A DNA stretch of 64,000 nucleotides from Mermis nigrescens (lineage: Eukaryota; Nematoda; Enoplea; Mermithida; Mermithidae): positions 1,294,958 through 1,358,957 of the forward strand of contig JAVLUZ010000338.1 in NCBI GenBank assembly GCA_036768485.1, read 5' to 3'. The notes under the pieces are model-generated. The model had not been told where the DNA came from, did no database searches, and saw only the letters and a list, made by a program, of their open reading frames with translations. How positions within the stretch are numbered: the first letter of the stretch is position 1; each line of letters begins with the position of its first letter. Of this stretch, positions 22,377 to 30,761 are shown in pieces. A program made the translations under genes and the position numbers.

Positions 22377-23506
22377 ATGGTCAACGGTAATAATTATAAT
22401 TTCGATAACTATCGTAGGCGTTCCTTAAATAATATTTCAAACTACGATAATGTGAATGGTAATAGACAAAATTTCAGTCGAAATGCAAATTTCGGAGATA
22501 ATTATTATAACAGAAGAAATCTGAATGAACAACAACATTTTCGAAATAATGGTAGACGTGATATGCCTTTTAGTGGTGAAAGAAATTATGGATATAATAA
22601 TTTTCACGAAAATTTAAATAGACGTGAATTAAGAAATCGACAAAGTAATCAGGGTTTTAGGGGACAAAGGCCGGAAGTCAGGAGTCCAGGACCTCGCCCT
22701 CAAACCCCAGAAATGCACAGAAATACTGAAAGAAGAGTGCAATTTTCGGAAAATTCAAGAAGACCTACAAACAACAATGTTTCGAACGAAAATGCAGAAC
22801 AAGGAGGGATTGAAAATTTCGAACTTTTGGATATAGAAGATGAAGGGTTGATTCCCACGACCCCAAGCTTTGGGCAAATTAACTTAAATTCTGCTTCAAA
22901 CGCAGGTCCAGGTCCCTTCGGAGGGGTCGGCTTCGATTTACCAGCCGACTTCGACTCTGAAGCGGCCCTGGAGGACATCCGGTACCTCTTCGAGCCGGAG
23001 CAGTCGGATGAAGCGACGCTGTCGTCGGACGACGAATATCAATCCGATACGGATTACGTCGCCCTCGAAGCGGCTAACCTGGAGCGTATCTACCGGGAGT
23101 GGTGCGCCGAAAATCTTTTTTTGAATTTCCCGAGGCACCACCGGCCCCTCCAGCCATCCGCCCAGGGGGTGTCCGGCAAATTTTGCAAACAACCTTGGTT
23201 CGGATGACAAAAACGTGAATTTTTTAGCACCGGCTTTCCCGCGAAATACCCATTGCCGACCCAACCACCGCCAACCCAACCGCCGCCGATGCCCACAGCA
23301 CCCACGTCCACGCCGTTTGCATCGCCCGCGCCCGCCCCGCCAACCGCATCTGAATCGGGAGCCACTGGAATGCATATGCGTTCGATGCCCACAACACGGC
23401 CGATGCATTCAGGAAGATCAAGCGACCCAGCCCCCACCGCCATCGCCGGAAATACCATCGGAACCGAATTCCCGCCCAGCTTACATCCGTTGGGGACGAT
23501 ATTCAG
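22377..23506 (+). pseudogene. gag: Gag tail: Asn/Arg-rich, acidic and Pro-rich exon
   Basis: It is in frame with gag after the TGA. The first part is Asn/Arg-rich (nucleic-acid binding likely), then acidic (SSDDEYQSDTD, also found as DEEYQSD in the decayed copy at 54715). A second TGA (23205-23207) is followed in the same frame by a Pro/Thr-rich stretch. Between about 23330 and 23380 the conserved frame shifts by one to CVRCPQHGRC and PAYIRWGRYS, which match CPCCVRR and YTARFGKSS in the minus copy. It ends at a splice donor CAG/GTGAGA (23507). Base composition is markedly GC-rich from about 22950. Confidence 0.7.
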
Positions 23507-24340
23507 GTGAGACCATTTATCAAAATTATCTTCTTGTTGTCTGTTACAATTTTTATTATTTCTTAATGAAAATAGGAATGTTGCTCAGCCTAAACTTTCC
23601 TTTTACTATCGATCATGCTACTGATTTTGATATATACCTTTTTATAGCTAATTTTGTCATCATCAGTTGTCTAACAAATTCACTGCTTGTTCTAAACATT
23701 CTTGAACATCGGTCGGAGAATAACAGTCGGAAAACAAATATTTTTAGCCAAAAATGGGTGCGATGCATTTTGCGGTTAATTTCAACGATTTTTGAAGCTT
23801 TTGTTGCATTTATCTATATCTATGTGCAATTGATAGTCTGCATGCAGTTCTTTTTTCCTTTTAATAGATTTTTGGGTATTTACTATCCATTTTTGCATAG
23901 ATAAGTTGCTAAATGCAAAAACCAGTCTAAAACCGGAAAATCTGTTTATGACAAAAAAGCGTTATGAGTTGCTATATCAATGGTCATTCATAACAATTTG
24001 TGTGCGTCACATTTTCAAAATCAAAATGCAAGGAGCAAATCAAGTTTTCGACAGTTTCGCTTTTTACCAGTTTTCGATTTGGAACAAACGGAAATTCGCC
24101 GAAGTTCACCAAAATTTCTATATCATTATTTTAATTCATGAGTTCCGTATCAGAAATCACTGGGAAGTTAGTAAAATTTGTGAGGGTATTGTTTCAAAAA
24201 TTAACCAACGTTTTGATTTAGCAAAAAAGGGCTTAAAATATGGGTATAAGTGCACCCTAGAGAATAAAGCGGTCTGTTTAAAACAAAACCATGAAAGCCC
24301 ACTGGTTAATTCTCAAACAATAATTTTCTGCTCCTTACAG
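23507..24340 (+). other. Phase-1 intron in gag of element P (834 bp)
   Basis: Donor CAG/GTGAGA and acceptor TGCTCCTTACAG/AT. The exon frames on both sides are joined correctly by removing it (phase 1, creating a GAT codon). It is AT-rich between GC-rich exons. The decayed gag at 51877-55680 has a matching CAG/GTGAGA donor and a matching acidic exon. Oddly, the intron is largely open for translation in frames leading both into it from gag and out of it into env. Confidence 0.65.
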
Positions 24341-24549
24341 ATGTCTCCGAGCTGGAGGCGGATGCCGATAACAAGTTGGAGGAAGACGGAGGAGTCGGCG
24401 ATTTGCTATTCATCAACCTCCTCGAAGCTGGCGACGAAAACGCCGAAGGAGATGTTGATGAAGGCTCCGAAGTCAACCTCATCGACTTCGACGACGAGCC
24501 ATCCGCAGGCGAAGAAAGCGTCGCCCAAAACAAAACAACGAGCATGTAA
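24341..24549 (+). CDS. gag: Gag 3' exon, acidic C-terminus
   Basis: Read in the frame set by the phase-1 intron it starts DVSELEADADNKLEEDGG, is strongly acidic and ends SVAQNKTTSM then TAA (24547-24549). The minus copy has a similar SENVAEKTTLQ just before its env leader, and the remnant at 55550 has DADAEADVDNKE. The same bases are also open in the env frame, starting with an ATG at the acceptor. Confidence 0.62.
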
Positions 24550-26656
24550 AGAACAGCGCGCTAGCAAATGCTTAAGCCTAATTAAATCAATATATCTAAA
24601 GCTGAAAGTAATTAATTTGTTAAACAGCATATTTAAAATCTCGTACGTAAGTTATACTATTCATTTATTCGCGCTTCGCCTATTTAATTCATATGCTGCA
24701 TTACTTTTTATATTTTGTTTGCGGAACTTATATAAATTAGCGTGCAACGTTATAATTTTTCGATGCGTACATATATTTCCTGTTTATCGTATACTACTCA
24801 AACTATCTAATTTTGGGTATTTATGGCTAATTAAACTAACCAAAAACTTCAAAGTCATTCAAAGGAGTTTAGCTAAATTGATTTTCACGATTTTCTTACT
24901 TGCGAATTTAATGAAAAGTGCCATGGGAGACCGAGAATTTCAGATTTGTGGGACGAGTCGTAGTGGGCACCCTGTAAGTTTGCCCCGCTCAGTCCAGTGC
25001 ATCTTACCTGGAGGGGAACTCCCGAGGCCGGAAAAGGAAAATGTCACAATTTTTGTTCCGAGAGTCGAGCCAAAAAGTATTTTTGCTATAAAATGCATGA
25101 AAATTACTAGAACAGTGTGTACTAATACCGGATTTTTTGGCTCAAAAGGCATAATCTCGGATAAAACGGAAAGCGAGCCAGTTTCTTATGAATCGTGCAA
25201 AAATTCCTACGAAAATAAAGAATTTCAAGGCATACATCTAAGGCGAGATAATAATGGATTTTTGACAACTGACCAGAGACTAGAAATTCAATTTATCTGG
25301 TGCTGCAGAGACTTATGCAGTTCTATTACGAATTTTGTTGTAGAAGAAGGTCAAGTTGCAAGCTGGACTGGACAGAGCATTATCTCAGATCTGGGGGATG
25401 TAAGTTTATGCCACCCTACTTACGGAAAATGTAAAAATTTGGAAAGCACATTTATTTGGCATGGTGACCTTTTTAAAGAGATTTGTCCTTTTATCCCTCG
25501 AGGCACGTTTACTGCCTTAATTAGTGATAAGTACATTGTCATAGATGACTTGCAAGCGGCCTTTTTGATAAAAGAGAAGTATAAAAAGTGTCACGAGATA
25601 CAAAATGCCTTTATCTCACAGCAGGGAGTTGTAGTAGGGTTTCACTCCGATCAAAAACCGAGCCTTTTACCCAACCGTAACTTAGATACGCCAAAAATTT
25701 TGAAAATTGAGAAAGAAGATCTCGACCCAGTAAATCTAAAGCTAAATTATCTTGAAATTCGGATTTTTCAAGAAGAAATATCAAGTTTTCGGAGAATCTG
25801 GTTGGAACTTTGTCACCAACTTCAACGAACTTTGGACATAATTTGGCAACTTTTATATTTGGACCCAACCATAGGGGCCCGAGCTTTCTTCCAGAGGACC
25901 GATTTAGTGGCCGACTTCACAGGGGAGGCTCTAACAGTTTGGAGCTGTCGAAAAGTCAACGTCACTAAGATTTATACGGACCACAAAATAAATGAGACAT
26001 GCTATAAGTACTTACCTGTAGAGTACAATGCGGAGATTTGGTTTGCCCTTCCAGGAAGCCAAGATTTAGTGCATTTCTCAGAAACCATAAATTGCCTGCA
26101 TAAGAAGATTGAAATTTTTAAATATAAAAATGAATGGGTCACGGAACACGGTCTAATTCATGTTTCGGAAGTACCGCTAGAGCTAAAATGGAGAGAAAAT
26201 TTCAGTCTTTTTCAGTTTAATACGCCCACAGTTTTCCACGACCATTTAGCAGCTGGGGAACCAACTTTCGGACTTTTTCGGAATTACCTATATAAAACCG
26301 AAAAATTAGAAAAAACCTTGCATCGACTCTTAGACTACACAGCAGATATGTCATTACAGCCCAGTGCAATTCGCGAAACATTAATAGGGGCAGAAACAGA
26401 GGTAAATACCGCTTTTCAAAATGCCGAAAATGCGATAGAAAAACTAATAACTACAAGTCAAAATAGTTTTTCCACTAATTTTAGAGCTTTATTGAAAGGA
26501 CCAGTACAACTGTTAATGAATTGCTTAATGATTGTACTTATCTTTGCAGTCGTTGCCTATTTTGCTTATTTATACATAAGCCAAAAACGTTCTTCAATAA
26601 TTTATGCGTCCCCCATGCTTCAGCAACTACCACCAGTGGATTGGGTGAAGCAATAA
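24341..26656 (+). CDS. env: Env-like class-unassigned viral glycoprotein
   Basis: One frame is open from before 23906; an ATG lies exactly at the splice acceptor (24341). A hydrophobic signal (KLIFTIFLLANLM, about 24875-24915) precedes the Cys-rich ectodomain: FQICGTSRSGH, TVCTNTGFFGSKGI, WCCRDLC, SDLGDVSLC, CHEIQNA, FFQRTDLVADFTGEALTVW, CYKYLPV, PGSQDLVHFS. Several N-glycosylation sequons occur (NVT). A membrane helix (LLMNCLMIVLIFAVVAYFAYLY, about 26512-26577) and a short tail follow. No furin-type errantivirus F signature is seen. The CYKxLPV...P...C spacing recalls chuvirus-type glycoproteins captured by other retroelements; that is recollection, not a search. It would act at the cell or virion surface in membrane fusion. 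Confidence 0.8.
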   Translation: MSPSWRRMPITSWRKTEESAICYSSTSSKLATKTPKEMLMKAPKSTSSTSTTSHPQAKKASPKTKQRACKEQRASKCLSLIKSIYLKLKVINLLNSIFKISYVSYTIHLFALRLFNSYAALLFIFCLRNLYKLACNVIIFRCVHIFPVYRILLKLSNFGYLWLIKLTKNFKVIQRSLAKLIFTIFLLANLMKSAMGDREFQICGTSRSGHPVSLPRSVQCILPGGELPRPEKENVTIFVPRVEPKSIFAIKCMKITRTVCTNTGFFGSKGIISDKTESEPVSYESCKNSYENKEFQGIHLRRDNNGFLTTDQRLEIQFIWCCRDLCSSITNFVVEEGQVASWTGQSIISDLGDVSLCHPTYGKCKNLESTFIWHGDLFKEICPFIPRGTFTALISDKYIVIDDLQAAFLIKEKYKKCHEIQNAFISQQGVVVGFHSDQKPSLLPNRNLDTPKILKIEKEDLDPVNLKLNYLEIRIFQEEISSFRRIWLELCHQLQRTLDIIWQLLYLDPTIGARAFFQRTDLVADFTGEALTVWSCRKVNVTKIYTDHKINETCYKYLPVEYNAEIWFALPGSQDLVHFSETINCLHKKIEIFKYKNEWVTEHGLIHVSEVPLELKWRENFSLFQFNTPTVFHDHLAAGEPTFGLFRNYLYKTEKLEKTLHRLLDYTADMSLQPSAIRETLIGAETEVNTAFQNAENAIEKLITTSQNSFSTNFRALLKGPVQLLMNCLMIVLIFAVVAYFAYLYISQKRSSIIYASPMLQQLPPVDWVKQ

Positions 26657-27573
26657 GACGTGTTATAAAACCGCGGCAAATATTACGGCCGTTTAAGCTA
26701 AATCGACGAAAAGTTACTTGGACGAGGACTCCTGAGACACCCAGGGAATCCTCGGCCAGCATAGCAACGATAGCAACGGCAGGTACAATACAGAAATACA
26801 TCTTACAAGTCGAAGTAAAAATAAACAACGAAGTAGTGGTTTCTGCAATGATAGATACAGGGGCTGTCTACTCTCTCATGGATCTAAAAATTGCTGAAAA
26901 GTTGAACAATTTACGGGTATATGAAAGTTCAGCTCAGCCAATAGCAGCCAATGGTGGAGAAATTGAAATTTTGGGGTCAGCAGTAATAACAGTTTTAGCA
27001 CATGATGTAGACGAGACAATTTTAGTCCATATTCAAAAAGACTGTGCAGCAGAATTACTCTTAGGTTCAAATTTCATCTCAAGGTTCAGAAATATTAATT
27101 TAAACCTGGAAAAATCTACAATAAGATTCCGAAATATTTCGATGCCATATGAAGGACTGACCTATCGCCCACCAGAGACTAGGAGTACAATAACCCTAAA
27201 CGCAGATGAGACCATTTTGTCTCGGTCAGTTCACATAGTAATGGTGAAAGTACCAGACAATTATCAAACTGGGATGCAAGTTGTTTTTGCACCAAAAAAC
27301 AGCCAAAATGACGACAACGTCCATTATGCACATTCTGTTTGCACTGTGTTAGAAAATCAGATAATGCCCATCCAGGTTCTGAACCCTAATGCATACGATG
27401 TGAAATTGTATGCCAAAACGCGTTTAGGTACGATAAATACACATTTTGAAAACAAAGCAAACACAGCACAGACCCAAGAAAATGCAATATTAAATGATGA
27501 TGTAAACGGCGAGCCCAACCAATTTGTAGCAATGGATCAAAGACAACGCCGACATTTCACCATTACTAAATAA
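26521..27573 (+). CDS. pol: Aspartic protease and protease-RT linker
   Basis: The frame is -1 relative to env and overlaps its end; meaningful sequence starts near 26620. The catalytic motif MIDTGAVYSLMD lies at about 26847-26882 and the flap/ILG-equivalent LLLGSNFISRF near 27055-27090. The conserved linker continues to 27480 (RPPETRSTITLN, PIQVLNPNAYDVKLY, AKTRLGTI). In element M the env anchor and protease share one frame, so the shift here may be an indel near the CCCCC at 26609-26613, or a programmed shift. It cleaves the polyprotein. Confidence 0.85.
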   Translation: MLNDCTYLCSRCLFCLFIHKPKTFFNNLCVPHASATTTSGLGEAIRRVIKPRQILRPFKLNRRKVTWTRTPETPRESSASIATIATAGTIQKYILQVEVKINNEVVVSAMIDTGAVYSLMDLKIAEKLNNLRVYESSAQPIAANGGEIEILGSAVITVLAHDVDETILVHIQKDCAAELLLGSNFISRFRNINLNLEKSTIRFRNISMPYEGLTYRPPETRSTITLNADETILSRSVHIVMVKVPDNYQTGMQVVFAPKNSQNDDNVHYAHSVCTVLENQIMPIQVLNPNAYDVKLYAKTRLGTINTHFENKANTAQTQENAILNDDVNGEPNQFVAMDQRQRRHFTITK

Positions 27574-27584
27574 ACTCGAGTAAA

Positions 27585-28560
27585 CTGAGATAATTAATTT
27601 GCTTAGTAATTACTTAGGTCTATATGCTATCGATAATATAGACACAGGAAAAACAGCGTTAATCAAACACGTAATAGACACAGAGAAAAGCCTACCTATC
27701 CACAAACACCCCTACCACGACGCTGCCTGCGGAAAAAGAAATCATCATCGAAGAAATAAAAGCATTAGAAACTAAAAATATAATTCGACCTAGCGTTTTA
27801 CCCTGGTCCACAAATATTGTCTTAGTGCGGAAAAAAGATTGAAAACACCGCATGTGCATTGATTTCAGGAAATAAACAACATAACTAAGAAAAACGTGTA
27901 TCCCTTGCCCAGGATAGACGATATCTTGGACACCCTGAACGGCATGAAATACTTTACAACGTTGGATCAATCCAATGCATACCACACAATTCCTATCGAA
28001 GAAAGCAACAAGGAAAAGACAGCATTTAATTCGCCTGTCGGCCTCTACAAATTTAATTATTTACCATTCGGCCTTTGTAATGCGCCACACACCTGGGCGT
28101 GGGGGTTTGGGGGTATGCACCCCCAGAAACCAAAATACCCCCCCAGAAATCGAAATACCCCCAGAATTCAATTTTTGAAAATTTTTTTCGCTTTTTTCGC
28201 AATTTTTTGATGCCAATGGATAGTGCTTGATGAGAAACGTCGAAAAATGGTGTTTTTATCACCATACCATCGTTTTTAAGGCCATTTTTTGAATTTCAAA
28301 AAAATCTTGCACCCCCCCAGAAATTTCTTGCTGCCCATGTATGACGCGCCAGCAACATTTTCCAGGCTAATGGATATAGTACTTTCAGGACTGCAATGGA
28401 ATGTTTGCCTTGTGTATTTAGACAATGTGTTAATTTTCGCACCAACACATAAGGAGATGCTAAAAAGACTTGAGACTTACTCAAAAGGCTGAATGACGCG
28501 AATATAAAATTAAAACTCGTGAAATGCAAATTTTCTTATGAAGAAACGCTGTATTTAGGT
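27585..28560 (+). pseudogene. pol: Reverse transcriptase N-terminal two-thirds, broken
   Basis: Fragments in different frames: TGKTALIKHVIDTEKSLPIH (about 27636-27700), EIIIEEIKALETKNIIRPS, PWSTNIVLVRKKD then TGA (27840-27842), RMCIDFR, a frameshift, NVYPLPRIDDILD, YFTTLDQSNAYHTIPI, PFGLCNAP (to 28087), then a 256-bp family B MITE, then PATFSRLMDIVLSGLQW and LVYLDNVLIF. The catalytic YxDD is YLDN, losing the second Asp. More frameshifts follow near 28490-28560. RT is therefore dead several times over. Confidence 0.85.
28088..28343 (-). mobile_element. Family B hAT-like MITE inserted in RT
   Basis: CACACCTGGGCG...CTGCCCATGTATG. The target duplication is atgcgcca (28080-28087) / acgcgcca (28344-28351), one C/T change. 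Removing one duplicate and the MITE restores the PFGLCNAP-ATFSRLMD continuity of RT, which proves the insertion came after the LTR element. Confidence 0.92.
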
Positions 28561-30568
28561 GTATGTAATTTCAGGTCAGGGAATTTCGCCAGATCCTAAG
28601 AAAATTGAGGCGGTTAAAATGATGTCCAGACCTACAAATGCCAAAGAAATAAAATCTTTCTTAGGCATTATTTCTTACTACAGAAAATTTATAGAAAATT
28701 GTGTAAAAATTGCCGAGCCTCTAAATCATTTACTTAGAAAGGATAGGACTTTTGCTTGGAAGGATGAACAAGAAAATTCTTTCCAAAATCTGAAAGAAAA
28801 ATTAATTGAATCCATTATCTTGGCCCACCCCAATTTTTCTAGGCCATTTATATTACAGACAGATGCGTCATATACCGGAATCGGAGCGGTTCTATCTCAA
28901 ATACACGAGGATGGAATGGAACACCCAATAACATACGCTAGCCGCACTTTAAACAGCGCTGAGAAAAACTATGCGGTGACAGAACTGGAAACACTTGCGG
29001 TCGTTGAATTCATCAAATATTTCCGACCATATTTGTATCAACAAGAGGTTACCGTTGAAACAGACCACACAGCAGTGAAGTCAATTTTAGAAAAATCAAA
29101 CCCATCAGCCAGGATTGCACGCTGGGGGCTAGCGATTGCAGGAATAAAAATTTCTGTTGTACCGCAAAAAGGGATAACAAATCAGAATGCAGATTCTTTG
29201 TCTCGCCCACCTAACCCACAAGAAACCATATATTTTAGCATCGATGAGAACAAAATGGAAAATAACTATACAAATACTTGCAATGTAAATGTGGTGTATT
29301 ATGTGGAAAAAACGGTCCAAAACCCCCAGCTTGTCAAGCTTGGAGGAGGAATCAGTACACTACAAAAAGCAGACCCAGAATTACAAAGCTTTTTCCTAGA
29401 AGGGAATTGCCCTGAAGGGTTTTTGATCGAAAACGAAATAATCTACAAAATTGACGAGAAAGCAAAAAGAATAGTGATTCCAAATATAATCGTACCGCTT
29501 ATCATTCAAACTCACCATGACGACAAAGTTGCAGGACATTTTGGCGCACGCAAGACTGTACGACTTATTACCAAAAAATATTTTTGGAAGCAAATGACTA
29601 AAGAAATTACAGCCTACTGTAACACATGTGACATCTGCCAACGACACAAACCTGCGCGACAAAAAGTCACAGCTAGTATTCTTTCTATTTCGTCATCTGG
29701 TTCGTTTGAAAGGGTTGCAGTTGATTGTGTAGGACCACTTAATCTTACTGAGAATGAAAATAAATATATAATAGTCTTTATAGACTACTTCACAAAGTAT
29801 GTAGAGGCGTTTGCCACACCCAACATAACGGCGCAAACGGTAGCAAAAACTTTTGTTACACAAATAGTTTGCAGGCATGGTGCTCCCCAAATCTTACAAT
29901 CAGATCAAGGCTCAGATTTTACATCACAGCTTATGCAAGAAATAACAGCACTGTTTAAAACACACCAAACTTTCACCACTGCATACCATCCAATAGCAAA
30001 TGGGGAAGTAGAAAGAGCGAACCAAACCTTAATTGCTAGAATAAGAATGTACTTAAGTAAGAATGAAATCGACTGGGACGAGCATTTACCATATGCCGTT
30101 TTTGCAACGAATATACACAATAACAAAACCACGGGATGCAGCCCTTTTTTGCTTATGTACGGGCAAACACCGAAAGTGCCCATTGACACAGTGCTACAAT
30201 ATAAGCGCCCATTTTATTTAATTGACCTGAAAACCTATGAAGAAGTGGTCAAAAAACATTTTTCGGAAGCACTAACTACAGTTCAGCGACAGATAGAAAT
30301 ATCACAACAAAAATACATGGAGGTGCGAAACATAAAAGCCAGAGATGTGAACTGTAAAGTAGGCGACCTAGTACTATTAGAAAATGAGGCTACAAAACGG
30401 GGTACGCCAAAGAAACTTCAACCAATTTACACTGGCCCTTATTGTGTTATCAAGATAAACTACCCTAATATCACGATTGATGTGGGTGGCAACCGGAATC
30501 AGATTATACATGTCAATTGTATACAAAAGATACCAGGCACGACAAATGGAAAAGTTGACAACACATGA
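28559..30568 (+). CDS. pol: RT C-terminus, RNase H and integrase (669 residues)
   Basis: Open throughout. RT connection: FLGIISYYRKFIENC. RNase H: QTDASYTG, AVTELETLAVVEF, ETDHTAVK, NQNADSLSR. Integrase: HHCC zinc domain (HHDD, GHFGARKT, CNTCDIC), then the DD35E core with D in VAVDCVGP, D in QSDQGSDF and E in NGEVERANQTL, and a GPY/F module (YTGPYCVI) near the end. No chromodomain is seen. Integrase joins the cDNA to host DNA. Its upstream boundary with RT is a frameshift around 28560. This is the best-preserved part of element P. Confidence 0.93.
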   Translation: MYVISGQGISPDPKKIEAVKMMSRPTNAKEIKSFLGIISYYRKFIENCVKIAEPLNHLLRKDRTFAWKDEQENSFQNLKEKLIESIILAHPNFSRPFILQTDASYTGIGAVLSQIHEDGMEHPITYASRTLNSAEKNYAVTELETLAVVEFIKYFRPYLYQQEVTVETDHTAVKSILEKSNPSARIARWGLAIAGIKISVVPQKGITNQNADSLSRPPNPQETIYFSIDENKMENNYTNTCNVNVVYYVEKTVQNPQLVKLGGGISTLQKADPELQSFFLEGNCPEGFLIENEIIYKIDEKAKRIVIPNIIVPLIIQTHHDDKVAGHFGARKTVRLITKKYFWKQMTKEITAYCNTCDICQRHKPARQKVTASILSISSSGSFERVAVDCVGPLNLTENENKYIIVFIDYFTKYVEAFATPNITAQTVAKTFVTQIVCRHGAPQILQSDQGSDFTSQLMQEITALFKTHQTFTTAYHPIANGEVERANQTLIARIRMYLSKNEIDWDEHLPYAVFATNIHNNKTTGCSPFLLMYGQTPKVPIDTVLQYKRPFYLIDLKTYEEVVKKHFSEALTTVQRQIEISQQKYMEVRNIKARDVNCKVGDLVLLENEATKRGTPKKLQPIYTGPYCVIKINYPNITIDVGGNRNQIIHVNCIQKIPGTTNGKVDNT

Positions 30569-30695
30569 AAAACCATTTAATGAAAGTAAAGGATCAACGA
30601 ACGAACTTCGTCCAACCCAAAGAGGATCCACCACAGAATTTGAAGAACTTGAACAAAGAATAGCCAAAACTATAAATGACACCCCCACAATTTGA
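30477..30695 (+). CDS. Small hydrophilic ORF overlapping the pol end
   Basis: It lies in a different frame from integrase, with an internal ATG at 30546 and a charged sequence (FNESKGSTNELRPTQRGS, FEELEQRIAKTIND). It ends 55 bp before the polypurine tract. It may be the displaced C-terminus of pol after a frameshift, or a small accessory ORF. Not recognised as a family. Confidence 0.35.
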   Translation: MMWVATGIRLYMSIVYKRYQARQMEKLTTHEKPFNESKGSTNELRPTQRGSTTEFEELEQRIAKTINDTPTI

Positions 30696-30750
30696 CACAA
30701 GTACTTTTTGAGAAGCCGATCACAACCGTCAGCCGGGGACGTCTGACCCT

Positions 30751-30761
30751 AAAGGGAGGCG
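30751..30761 (+). other. Polypurine tract of element P
   Basis: AAAGGGAGGCG directly before the 3' LTR TG, the expected primer for plus-strand DNA. Confidence 0.75.

Noticed and set aside
24870..26580. Env domesticated as a host gene
   Set aside because: It lies inside an LTR element with matching LTRs and nothing shows independent regulation or selection.
26521..26656. Programmed -1 frameshift between env and protease in element P
   Set aside because: No convincing slippery heptamer was seen, and element M reads the junction in one frame, so an indel is as likely.
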